This document shows positions 26,376 through 33,765 of a stretch of DNA of 33,765 nucleotides, in pieces. Made by a program: the position numbers and the translations under genes. Source of the DNA: Pandoraea sp. (GTDB taxonomy: Bacteria; Pseudomonadota; Gammaproteobacteria; Burkholderiales; Burkholderiaceae); assembly GCA_031291335.1 (NCBI GenBank), contig JARLJF010000104.1, positions 1 through 33,765 on the forward strand, in the 5' to 3' direction. The notes below the pieces were generated by a model. That model ran no database searches. It saw only the letters and a program-made list of their open reading frames with translations, and was not told where the DNA came from. The first letter of the stretch is position 1; every line of letters begins with the position of its first letter.

Positions 26376-27866
26376 TTACAACCAGCCCAGCCAGCGCCAG
26401 TACGTTGCAGCGAAGAGCAACAGCAACGCATAACCCACGACAGTGACCACGATACCGACTTTCGCGAATTGCTTTGCGGTGAAGGTATCGGTGCCCAGAC
26501 ACACCATGTTCTGCGGCGCGTTGATCGGCAAAATGAAACCGAAGCTCACTGTGAAGCCAAGCAGCATGGTCATACCCAGGCGGTTGAAGTCACCCGGCAA
26601 GGTTTGCAGCACGGCAATCAGAATCGGCAGCATGGCCGAGGTGAGCGCCGTTGCGCTGGCAAAACCCAGGTGAATGAGGATCAGGAATGCCGCCAGAATC
26701 GCGAAGACCCACAGCGTCGGCAGCGAGTCGAGCCCCGTCGCCGCGACCACGTGATTGCCCAGCCATTGGCCGGCCTGCGTGGTCAGAAGCGCGGTACCCA
26801 GACTGATACCCACACCGAACACGATCACGGTGCCCCAGGGAATGCGCGATTGCACATCCTTCCAGGTCATCACGCCAAAGCGCGGCAGCATCAACACCAC
26901 CAGACCCACATAGGTCACCGACGTGGTGTCGAAGCGGTGCAGCTTGCCTTCCGTCGCCCAGAACAGCAGCAGGCCGATCGACACCGCGAGCAGACGCTTC
27001 TGCGCACTCGTCATCGGCCCCATTTCACGCAGTTGCGCTTCCACGGCTTCCTTGCCGCCGGCGATGGCATCGGCTTCGGGCGGCATCATCTTGAGCACGA
27101 GCACCACGAGAATCACCGACATGATGATGGCCCACGGCACACCCGCCACCAGCCACTCGGCCCACGTGATGCGGTCGCCGAGCATCTTGTCCATGAAGCC
27201 CACGGTCAGCAGGTTTTGCGCGGCGGCCGTCTGGATACCGACGTTCCAGATGCTCGTCGCCTGCGCCACGATGATCATGACCCCGGCCGCAATGTTCGAA
27301 CGCTTGTCGACACCGAAAGCGGCTATCACGCCCATCATGATCGGCACCACACAGGCGCTTCGCGCCGTGGCGCTCGGCACCACGAGCGAGAGCAGAATCG
27401 TGACCGCGATGGCACCGACCATCACACGACGTGTGCTGGTGCCGATCTTCGAGAGCGTAACCAGCGCGATGCGCCGATCGAGTCCGGTCAGCGTCATGGC
27501 GGCTGCGATAAACAAGGCCCCGGCCACGAGCGCGAGCGCCGAGTTCGAGAAGCCCGCGAGCGCCATGCTGATGGCGCGCGACGTGCCGTACTCGACAGTG
27601 GGGTCCTGCACGGTGGGAGCGGTTCCCACGAGGAATGCCATCAACGACGTAATGATGATGGCGCTGGCTTCATACGACACCGCTTCGGTGATCCATACCA
27701 CCACGGCGAACGCGAGAATGGCCAGCATGCGGTGACCTGCGACCGGCAGGTCATCGGGCATGGGCATCAGGAGCACGGCGATCATCACGATGACACCGGC
27801 GATCAATCCGATGGGAACCGCTTTCTTCTGGGGAGGGCTTTGCACAGAAACTTCAGGCGTGCTCAT
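26376..27866 (-). CDS. DASS (SLC13-type) anion:sodium symporter
   Basis: 496 residues, about 11-13 membrane segments. It begins with a short polar lead and PIGLIAGVIVMIAVLLMP, then MLAILAFAVVVWITEAVSYEASAI, the typical start of divalent anion sodium symporters. The helix-5-side loop LSLVVPSATARSACVVPIM and the C-terminal LGFTVSFGFILPINAPQNMV correspond to the paired SNT/PAT-type substrate loops of the family. Likely substrates are di- or tricarboxylates or related anions. The ATG at 27866 has GGAG nine bases upstream; frames reaching further up have no transporter character. It is first in an operon with the Ldh_2-type dehydrogenase. Confidence 0.9.
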   Translation of the reverse strand: MSTPEVSVQSPPQKKAVPIGLIAGVIVMIAVLLMPMPDDLPVAGHRMLAILAFAVVVWITEAVSYEASAIIITSLMAFLVGTAPTVQDPTVEYGTSRAISMALAGFSNSALALVAGALFIAAAMTLTGLDRRIALVTLSKIGTSTRRVMVGAIAVTILLSLVVPSATARSACVVPIMMGVIAAFGVDKRSNIAAGVMIIVAQATSIWNVGIQTAAAQNLLTVGFMDKMLGDRITWAEWLVAGVPWAIIMSVILVVLVLKMMPPEADAIAGGKEAVEAQLREMGPMTSAQKRLLAVSIGLLLFWATEGKLHRFDTTSVTYVGLVVLMLPRFGVMTWKDVQSRIPWGTVIVFGVGISLGTALLTTQAGQWLGNHVVAATGLDSLPTLWVFAILAAFLILIHLGFASATALTSAMLPILIAVLQTLPGDFNRLGMTMLLGFTVSFGFILPINAPQNMVCLGTDTFTAKQFAKVGIVVTVVGYALLLLFAATYWRWLGWL

Positions 27867-28176
27867 GAGGGGGCTCCAGAACGGAATGGCATGCCGGCAG
27901 TCGGCATGTCTTGAGAAAATGCCACGCTTGAACTGCGGGTCAATGCTACCCGCATTGATCTTGACGAGGCAAGCAAGAGAGAAAGGCGCATGCCGCGGGC
28001 GACGCCTCCGAAAAACAGGGGGGACGTGAGCTGCGCCGATCCGGGATAGGGCGTGTCGCCACCGTCCGGACACCTGCGAGGCACCGGAAGACGATCAACG
28101 CTGCGATGAATGGGGCATGCGCGTCGAAAGCATCGAACGAGACACGCGAGCGTGTCCTCCAACGAGGCTTGTCGGT
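27867..28176. other. Intergenic region, no gene seen
   Basis: 310 bp between two minus-strand genes. It should contain the promoter of the DASS operon and the end of the 28177-28689 transcript. I see no palindrome or promoter strong enough to name. Confidence 0.4.
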
Positions 28177-28689
28177 TTAGAAATGCAGTCCGAAGTATTC
28201 CGGAGAACCGGCGAAGAGCTGGGTGCTCAGCACAGGGTTGTTCAACGCGCGATGCCAGACGGTTTGATACAGCCCCGTCAACCCGGCGCGAGGCCCGGTG
28301 ATCATGCCATCCGAACCCTTCGTCAGCCCGGCGTTGCCAAGCGTGTCGCCCAAGGTCCGTCCACTGACGATGATCGGGTCGGACGCCCAGGCGCCGGCCT
28401 CCGTGAACACGTCGTGCCACGGCGCTGGCGCTGCGCCGACAAGTGCCGGCGGGGGCGAACCCGGCGGTGAGAAAGCCGGCGCTCGGGCCGCACGTTTTGC
28501 GCGTGCGGCCCGCGACGGCCGGGTGCCATGTCGAGTGTTGGCAGCGGCGGTCTTCTCGCTTGCCGAAGCCCCGGCGTGAATCTCGGGACTCGGCGGACTC
28601 GCGGCATGTGCCGATGCCGGTATCCAGAAGCAAGACCACAACGCCAACGCCATCGTGGCGCCCATAAGGCGGGGGAGCGACTTCGTCAT
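28177..28689 (-). CDS. Small exported protein of unknown function
   Basis: 170 residues. The signal peptide (KSLPRLMGATMALALWSCFW, cut near SAHA|ASPP) is clear, and AGGA lies five bases before the ATG. Residues 30-85 are low-complexity Ala/Pro/Arg/Ser-rich with a basic patch (RPSRAARAKRAARAP), like a linker across the periplasm. The C-terminal 85 residues are more ordered: WHDVFTEAGAWASDPIIVSG, TLGDTLGNAGL, TGLYQTVWHRALNN, ending in FGLHF. The aromatic C-terminal residue is typical of outer-membrane proteins, but the protein is too short for a normal barrel. I do not recognise the family. It stands alone with AT-rich DNA upstream. Confidence 0.65.
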   Translation of the reverse strand: MTKSLPRLMGATMALALWSCFWIPASAHAASPPSPEIHAGASASEKTAAANTRHGTRPSRAARAKRAARAPAFSPPGSPPPALVGAAPAPWHDVFTEAGAWASDPIIVSGRTLGDTLGNAGLTKGSDGMITGPRAGLTGLYQTVWHRALNNPVLSTQLFAGSPEYFGLHF

Positions 28690-28827
28690 GACATCCTCGT
28701 GTGCCGGCGGTCAATCCCGCCTGTCTTGACAGAGTCAGAGCAAATTTCGCACCACGAGCAATAACCTTTTGATTCTTATGCACTTCCATTTCCACCATTC
28801 GCGTGATGCCAAGACAATCCCGAAGAA

Positions 28828-28883
28828 ATGTTTCATTTCAGAAACATCCGGCAGCCGCGATTGAATCATCGGTGAAACGTTTC
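28828..28883. promoter_or_regulatory. GTTTC/GAAAC inverted repeats (candidate operators)
   Basis: ATGTTTC-N6-GAAACAT at 28828-28847 and the 10-bp palindrome GAAACGTTTC at 28874-28883. Both share the GTTTC/GAAAC half-site and lie about 140-195 bp upstream of the exported-protein ATG, which suggests one regulator binding two sites. Confidence 0.4.
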
Positions 28884-28976
28884 GCAGCCCCCTTGAGGGC
28901 CAGCCGCCACGCGCACCGTTAAAGCATTGTTCAACTTTCGACGCCTTCGATTGTCAGCCTGCGTTTCACCTGGCGC

Positions 28977-28992
28977 ATTGATATGAATCAAT
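28977..28992. promoter_or_regulatory. ATTGAT-ATGA-ATCAAT palindrome
   Basis: A perfect 6-bp inverted repeat with a 4-bp spacer, about 235 bp before the gor ATG. It could be a regulator site; the sequence alone does not say which. Confidence 0.3.
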
Positions 28993-29224
28993 AGAAGTGC
29001 ACGACCGTACGAAAACCCGAATTGACGGGCAGGCTGCGGTATGGCGCAAAGATAAGCGGCGGTCGCTGAATTCGGTCTCGGATGACTCTGAAAGCACGGG
29101 GGACATGCCGACGTTCCGAGCGGGTCTCTGGCACAATCGCTCAACGCCAGAAGCGACGGTCGTCGTAACGCTGTCCGAATCATCCTGTCAGCTCGACGTA
29201 CCGCATGACATAAAGGAGTCAGCA

Positions 29225-30586
29225 ATGCCCCAGTTCGATGTGGATCTTTTCGTGATCGGTGCAGGTTCCGGCGGTGTGCGCGCAGCGCGCGTCGCGGCCC
29301 AATATGGCGCACGCGTGAAGGTGGCCGAGGAGTTTCGTGTCGGCGGCACTTGCGTCATTCGCGGGTGCGTACCGAAGAAGCTGCTCGTCTACGCGAGCCG
29401 CTTCGCCGACGAGTTCGAAGATGCCGCGGGCTTCGGGTGGCAAGTACCCTCCCCCAAGTTCGACTGGAAGACGCTCATCGCGCGCAAAGACACCGAAATC
29501 GCCCGGCTCGAAGGCATCTACCGGACCAACCTGGAGCGCGCAGGTGCCGAACTCGTCGCAGCGCGTGCCGTGGTTGAAGGTCCGCACACGGTGGTGTTGC
29601 CTGCCTCAGGCGAGCGCATTACCGCCCGCAACATTCTGATCGCCACCGGCGGCAAACCGGCGGATCAACCTCACTTCGTCGGCCGCGAGCATGCCATCTC
29701 GTCGAACGAAGTGTTTCATCTTGAGTCGCTCCCCGAGCGCATCACGATCATTGGCGGTGGCTATATCGCGCTGGAGTTCGCTGGTGTGTTCGCCGGACTT
29801 GGCTCGAAGGTCACGCTCGTGCATCGTGGCCCGCACCTGTTGCGCGGCTTCGATGAAGAAGTGCGCGCCGCTCTTGAAGCCGCCTATCGCGAGCGCGGCA
29901 TCGAGATCTTGCTGGAGCGCAACGTGGAGCGCGCGGACAAGGTGCAGGACGCCCTGCGCATCACGCTGTCCGACGGCAGCACGCACGAGGCCGATGTGCT
30001 GCTGAGCGCTGCCGGCCGCGTGCCTTACACGCAAGGCCTCGGCCTTGCCGCGAGCGGCGTGGCACTCAATGAGAAGGGGGCCGTGATCGTCGATGAATTC
30101 TCGCGAACCAATGTGCCGTCGATCTTTGCCGTGGGCGACGTCACCGACCGCGTCAATCTCACACCGATGGCGATTCGCGAGGGTCAGGCATTTGCGGATA
30201 CGGTGTTCGGCGAGCGCACGACACGGGTCGACCACAAGCTGATTCCGACGGCCATGTTCAGCACACCCGAGATCGGTGTCGTGGGCCTGACGGAGAGCGA
30301 CGCGCGCACCCAGTATTCGCAACTGAAGGTTTATAAGGCGTCGTTCCGTCCGCTCAAGGCGACGCTGTCGGGCCGTCAGGAAAAGATTCTGATGAAGTTG
30401 CTTGTCGACGGCGCCACCGACAAGATCGTCGGCGCGCACATGGTGGGCGATCACGCGGGCGAGCAAGTGCAGTTGCTCGGCGTGGCGCTGTCGATGGGGG
30501 CGACCAAGGCCGACTTCGACCGCACGCTTGCGGTACACCCGACGGCTGCAGAGGAATGGGTGACGATGCGGACACCGGTCGCCTGA
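29225..30586 (+). CDS. gor: Glutathione reductase
   Basis: 453 residues. It reduces glutathione disulfide with NADPH, using FAD and a redox disulfide. FAD-binding GAGSGG (12-17), the active disulfide C43/C48 in GGTCVIRGCVPKK, the NADPH-binding GGGYIALEFAGVFAGLG, the second FAD motif FAVGDVTDRVNLTPMA and the C-terminal HPTAAEE with the catalytic His-Glu pair are all present. The CVIRGC form of the active site is the one found in many proteobacterial and plant-type glutathione reductases. The ATG at 29225 has AAGGAG seven bases upstream, which decides the start. It is monocistronic, ending in a hairpin shared with the converging transporter gene. Confidence 0.95.
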   Translation: MPQFDVDLFVIGAGSGGVRAARVAAQYGARVKVAEEFRVGGTCVIRGCVPKKLLVYASRFADEFEDAAGFGWQVPSPKFDWKTLIARKDTEIARLEGIYRTNLERAGAELVAARAVVEGPHTVVLPASGERITARNILIATGGKPADQPHFVGREHAISSNEVFHLESLPERITIIGGGYIALEFAGVFAGLGSKVTLVHRGPHLLRGFDEEVRAALEAAYRERGIEILLERNVERADKVQDALRITLSDGSTHEADVLLSAAGRVPYTQGLGLAASGVALNEKGAVIVDEFSRTNVPSIFAVGDVTDRVNLTPMAIREGQAFADTVFGERTTRVDHKLIPTAMFSTPEIGVVGLTESDARTQYSQLKVYKASFRPLKATLSGRQEKILMKLLVDGATDKIVGAHMVGDHAGEQVQLLGVALSMGATKADFDRTLAVHPTAAEEWVTMRTPVA

Positions 30587-30683
30587 TCGGCCTCGTGAGC
30601 GCTCAATGATCCGTGGGGAATTTGGCGAAGAGTTGCCGGTGAGGCGGTGCTTCACCCACGATCCGTTGGCATCGCATCAATCA

Positions 30684-30707
30684 CGGACGGGCATGATGGC
30701 CCGTCCG
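30684..30707. terminator. Bidirectional terminator-like hairpin between gor and the NSS transporter
   Basis: CGGACGGGC, loop ATGATG, GCCCGTCCG: a perfect 9-bp stem between two converging genes. No T-run follows on either strand. Confidence 0.6.
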
Positions 30708-30763
30708 CCCTCACCTTGGCGCTCGTCCCAGTCCTCCCCTTAGCCCTCGCCCTGGTCCTAGCC

Positions 30764-32158
30764 TTAGAGGCTCTGATACCAGACACCGAAGATCGCGACG
30801 GGCGTGAGAACGAGCAGCAGAGCGCGCCACACGGGCACGAACCACTGACCACGCGTGCCCTCCAGTACGGTGCGCGCCAATGGCCAAATACGGGCGCCGA
30901 CGAAGAACGCCACGCACAATCCCCCGGCCGGCATGAGCAGATTGACGGTCACGTAGTCCATCAGATCGAAGATCGTACGATCGAACAGGCGCACGTCCGA
31001 CCACACGCCGAACGACAGCGCGGCCGGGGCGCCGAAGGCAAACGTCGCCAGCAGCACAGCCACCACGGCCGGTCCGCGACGCCATTGGTACTCATCGATG
31101 AGGAATGCCGTCACCGGCTCGAACAGCGAGACCGCCGACGTGAGCGCCGCAAACAGCAGCAGCAGGAAGAACGCGACGGCCACGAGGTGACCGAACGGCA
31201 TCTGCGCAAAAATCGCGGGCATCGTGATGAAGGTCAACCCCGGCCCGGCGTTGGGCGCTACACCGAAGGCGAACACGGCGGGCAGAATCATGAGCCCGGC
31301 CAGGAAGCAGGCCAGCGTTGCAAGTGTCGCCACCCAGACAGCCGAGCCGGCCAGTCGCGCGTCTTTGGGCAGATATGAGCCGTAGACGACGATCATGCCC
31401 GCCCCCAGCGACAGCGAGAAGAAGGCCAGCCCGAGCGCTTCGAGCAAAGTGCGGCCCGAGATGACCGAGAAGTTGGGCGTGAGAAACCACGCGACACCAG
31501 CCATGGCCCCCGGCAACGTGAGCGCGCGCGCGATGACCAGCAGCATCAGAATGAACAACGCGGGCATGAGCCACTTGCCCGCACGCTCGATGCCCTTCTG
31601 CACGCCGGCGGCAACAATCAGGCCCGTCAGCCCCAGAAACGCCCCCATGCTCACGAGCGACGCGACCGGGTCCGCGATGAAGGCCGAGAATTCACTGACC
31701 AGACGTGCCGTGTCGGCGGCCAGCACGCGGCCGGTGATCGCACGTTGCAGATACGCCACCGTCCAGCCGCCCACCACGACGTAAAACGACAGGATCGCAA
31801 AGGCATTGAGCGTGGCGATGCGTCCAACCCATGCCCAGCGGCGTCCGCCCAATTCGCGCAATGCTGTCGTGACGGACTTGCCCGTCAACCGGCCAATGGT
31901 CATCTCGGCAAGCAACAGCGCCACACCTAACGACAGGACACAACCGAGATACACCACCAGAAACGCGCCGCCGCCGTGCATCCCCACGACGTACGGGAAT
32001 TTCCAGACGGCCCCAAGCCCCACGGCGGAGCCGGCTGCCGCCAGCACGAAGCCCAACCGCGACCCCCAGGTAGCGCGACCCGCAGTGGCGGAAGCGCCGG
32101 GGGCCGCCGGCGTCGTAGCGGCAGGCGGTGCCGATGGCGTAATGGGCAGATGGGACAC
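30764..32158 (-). CDS. NSS/SNF-family sodium-dependent transporter (LeuT fold)
   Basis: 464 residues from a GTG at 32158, chosen because GGAGG lies seven bases upstream. An N-terminal Ala/Pro/Thr-rich tail of about 28 residues precedes about 12 membrane helices. Helix 1 reads WGSRLGFVLAAAGSAVGLGAVWKFPY. Lined up with LeuT, the sodium-1 ligand N27 is A50 and the gate residue R30 is K53; T254 is conserved as S248, and N286 is A280. Two of the sodium-1 side chains are therefore missing, while the fold is plainly intact. The WKFP form is shared with a known branch of bacterial NSS transporters that includes amino-acid (methionine/alanine) carriers, so an amino-acid substrate is plausible. It lies downstream of a dioxygenase gene on the same strand, with a 259-bp gap. 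Confidence 0.9.
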   Translation of the reverse strand: MSHLPITPSAPPAATTPAAPGASATAGRATWGSRLGFVLAAAGSAVGLGAVWKFPYVVGMHGGGAFLVVYLGCVLSLGVALLLAEMTIGRLTGKSVTTALRELGGRRWAWVGRIATLNAFAILSFYVVVGGWTVAYLQRAITGRVLAADTARLVSEFSAFIADPVASLVSMGAFLGLTGLIVAAGVQKGIERAGKWLMPALFILMLLVIARALTLPGAMAGVAWFLTPNFSVISGRTLLEALGLAFFSLSLGAGMIVVYGSYLPKDARLAGSAVWVATLATLACFLAGLMILPAVFAFGVAPNAGPGLTFITMPAIFAQMPFGHLVAVAFFLLLLFAALTSAVSLFEPVTAFLIDEYQWRRGPAVVAVLLATFAFGAPAALSFGVWSDVRLFDRTIFDLMDYVTVNLLMPAGGLCVAFFVGARIWPLARTVLEGTRGQWFVPVWRALLLVLTPVAIFGVWYQSL

Positions 32159-32384
32159 GTATTTCCTCCGGAAACGGCCGTGCGCGCCCCACGGAACGGC
32201 ATCCGCCGGAGCGACACGACACTTGTCATGGAATGGCGTCAGGCAGATTACTGGCGCAGCACGGCATCGCCTTCGCGGCAATCCGATGCGCGTGCACCAG
32301 CGCGCGACACCACAAGGGTGGTCGAGGAGTCTACGCGGGAAAAGGTGTCCATCGCTTTAGGAAAGCACCCAAATTTGAGGCGCC

Positions 32385-32407
32385 GTCGGGGACTCGCCTC
32401 CCCCGAC
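32385..32407 (-). terminator. Hairpin after the dioxygenase gene
   Basis: GTCGGGG, loop of 9, CCCCGAC, about 10 bp past the 32418-33179 stop on the minus strand. No T-run, so confidence is modest. The rest of 32159-32384 should hold the transporter promoter. Confidence 0.45.
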
Positions 32408-32417
32408 AGTCGCGGCG

Positions 32418-33179
32418 TCAGTGACCGAGTGTCACTTCGCCGGCAGACGCCGAGCGCGTGCCCGGCTTCGGCGGATTGCTCTCGCCGCGATACGCAAACA
32501 CCACCGAGAACTTCGTAATATCGCCCTCGTTGCGACCGGCGGCGTGGAACAGACCACTGTGGAACAACACCACATCGCCTTGCGCCAATTCCACCTGCTG
32601 CCCCCGGTCGACGAGCGGCTGGTTGTCCGGTTCGTCGGGGCGCAGGAAGTCGAGCGAATCGAGCTGATGCGGCTTGAGTTCTGCGCGGTGCGATCCCGGA
32701 ATGAAACGAAGCGCGCCGTTCTCACGCGTTTCCGGCCCCAATGCAAGCCACACGGAGATCAGCGAGTTTTCCGGGAATGACCAGTACCGAATATCGCGGT
32801 GCCATCCGGTGGCGGTGCCGAAGTGCGGGTGCTTGGTCATCACGCAGTTGTGATGCGCGAGGGTCAGCACCACGTCTTCGCCAAATATTTGCGCCAGCGA
32901 CTCGATCAGGTCCGGGCGGGTCGCCCAGTGACGCAGCGCATCGCCGCGATCGTAAGCCTTGAGCAGACGGCGAACCGTCTGGCCGCCCTCCGCGTCGCGC
33001 GATTGCGGCGCGCCCGCATAACCCACGTCGGCTTCGAACTCGAGCGGCGGCGTGGCCGCCGCCAACTGCGCTCGCACATCGGCCAGAATCGCCTCGCAGT
33101 CGGCCTGCGCCACATAGCGCGGAAGGATCAGATAACCGTCGTTACGGAAGGTTTCGAGTTGCGATGCAGTAAGCGCCAT
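32418..33179 (-). CDS. Phytanoyl-CoA dioxygenase (PhyH) family protein
   Basis: 253 residues, soluble. Fe(II)/2-oxoglutarate oxygenases of this family hydroxylate fatty acyl or small-molecule substrates such as ectoine. The opening (LETFRNDGYLILPRYV) is typical. The metal facial triad is visible as H127 and D129 in WHRDIRYW and H212 in FHSGLFHAAGRN; NGALRFIPGSH (154-164) is the conserved strand-turn, and KFSVVFAYR lies near the end. The ATG at 33179 begins MALTASQ; its ribosome-binding site is weak. Neighbours are a small coiled-coil protein upstream and an NSS transporter downstream, which gives no clear substrate. Confidence 0.9.
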   Translation of the reverse strand: MALTASQLETFRNDGYLILPRYVAQADCEAILADVRAQLAAATPPLEFEADVGYAGAPQSRDAEGGQTVRRLLKAYDRGDALRHWATRPDLIESLAQIFGEDVVLTLAHHNCVMTKHPHFGTATGWHRDIRYWSFPENSLISVWLALGPETRENGALRFIPGSHRAELKPHQLDSLDFLRPDEPDNQPLVDRGQQVELAQGDVVLFHSGLFHAAGRNEGDITKFSVVFAYRGESNPPKPGTRSASAGEVTLGH

Positions 33180-33290
33180 GATGGTCGGCGAAGCGAACAA
33201 AAAGCTGAATGTTGAGGAAGGTTCGGTACTAGCGAGGTAACTGGATAATTCGGGAGGACTGGCGCGACGTTGCTGTCACGGCAGCAGCAC

Positions 33291-33659
33291 TCAGGCGGCG
33301 CGCTTGCGTCGTCGTGGCGGCAATTCGGCGGCGGGTTTGCGTTCTGGCTTGGGCTCGGGCTGCGGCACGTCGGTGCCGGGCAGCGACGCTTGCGGATTTC
33401 CCGTGGGACGCGGCGTGTCGACCACACTGCGCAGACGGTCGAGTTCGCGCGTGAGCTTCGCCAATTGATATTCGAGCTGGCAATTACGGCGGTATAACGT
33501 GCGCATTTTTTGGCTGAGCGCCTGCGTCTGTGTCCAGTACTCCGGATACATGACGAAACGCCCATCCGGGCGCTCGACGACGCCAAGCCCGCTCTGCCCC
33601 ATCACGTCGATGGTTTCCAGCGCGTAGCGTCGAACTTTTTTTACCGTACCTGCCGCCAT
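33291..33659 (-). CDS. Small coiled-coil protein of unknown function
   Basis: 122 residues. Residues 1-42 look like a compact beta-rich unit (YALETIDVMGQSGLGVVERPDGRFVMYPEYW). Residues 43-78 form a heptad-like helix (TQALSQKMRTLYRRNCQLEYQ, then LAKLTRELDRLRSVV), a probable coiled coil. The tail from about 80 is Pro/Lys/Arg-rich and ends in RRRKRAA. AGGA lies five bases before the ATG. I do not recognise the family. The basic tail and coiled coil would suit a dimeric nucleic-acid or envelope-associated protein, but that is a guess. Confidence 0.65.
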   Translation of the reverse strand: MAAGTVKKVRRYALETIDVMGQSGLGVVERPDGRFVMYPEYWTQTQALSQKMRTLYRRNCQLEYQLAKLTRELDRLRSVVDTPRPTGNPQASLPGTDVPQPEPKPERKPAAELPPRRRKRAA

Positions 33660-33765
33660 TTATTTCCTACAGTCCCAGCCTGAGAGAGTCAGGCGCGGCA
33701 TTTTGCCACGAATTCGCCCCGGCCGGGCGGCAAACCCATACCGGGACGGAGATTTATTTTCCGCC

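Larger units (their letters stand above)
28690..29224. other. Divergent control region between the exported protein and gor
   Basis: About 535 bp with lower GC than the genes. It holds at least three inverted repeats, listed separately. The region is open in the gor frame from 28997, but that extension has no ribosome-binding site or family similarity. No other gene is seen. Confidence 0.5.

Noticed and set aside
25491..27914. A very long plus-strand open frame (807 codons) opposite the dehydrogenase and DASS genes
   Set aside because: It is His/Arg/Gln-rich nonsense typical of the antisense frame of GC-rich genes and has no ribosome-binding site; the minus-strand genes are well supported.
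28997..29224. N-terminal extension of glutathione reductase
   Set aside because: A strong AAGGAG lies just before ATG 29225 and the family begins there; the extra 76 codons have no similarity.

Overview
The window is GC-rich chromosomal DNA whose proteins all look like those of a beta-proteobacterium of the Burkholderiaceae. My best guess is Pandoraea or a close relative, inferred from gene content, codon use and protein style; I see no rRNA or other species marker. No tRNA, rRNA, CRISPR array, insertion sequence or prophage is visible.

Layout. 1-2482 (-): N-terminal part of an FtsK-type DNA translocase running off the left edge, with a 12-bp tandem repeat in its linker. 2626-3648 (-): putative glycan/LPS biosynthesis protein. 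4118-8228 (-): a FeeM-type N-acyl amino acid synthase followed by a membrane sensor with PAS, GGDEF and EAL domains. 8604-10728 (+): a MarR regulator and an EmrB-type efflux pump. 10733-11125 (-): a small TfoX-like protein. 11446-14140 (+): an autotransporter whose frame is broken exactly at a run of nine G, the hallmark of a phase-variable contingency locus. 14394-15200 (+): an outer-membrane protein. 15259-16500 (-): a diguanylate cyclase.

16885-24459 (-) is the most system-like part: a crotonase-fold enzyme, a PotD/PotA/fused PotB-PotC ABC importer and an acyl-CoA synthetase, followed by an IclR regulator. Similar ATAAC-N-GTTAT palindromes lie at the transcription start of the operon and in front of iclR, suggesting one repressor controlling both. 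The import, CoA-activation and crotonase steps describe a small catabolic route of unknown substrate, and the crotonase lacks one of the two classical hydratase glutamates.

24757-27866 (-): a complete ATP synthase epsilon gene with no other atp genes beside it, then a malate/lactate-type dehydrogenase and a DASS carboxylate transporter. 28177-28689 (-): a small exported protein of unknown function. 29225-30586 (+): glutathione reductase. 30764-33659 (-): an NSS-family transporter, a phytanoyl-CoA dioxygenase-type enzyme and a small coiled-coil protein.

Main points for follow-up: the poly-G switch in the autotransporter, the IclR-controlled uptake/CoA operon, the FeeM plus cyclic-di-GMP pair, and the orphan atpC.
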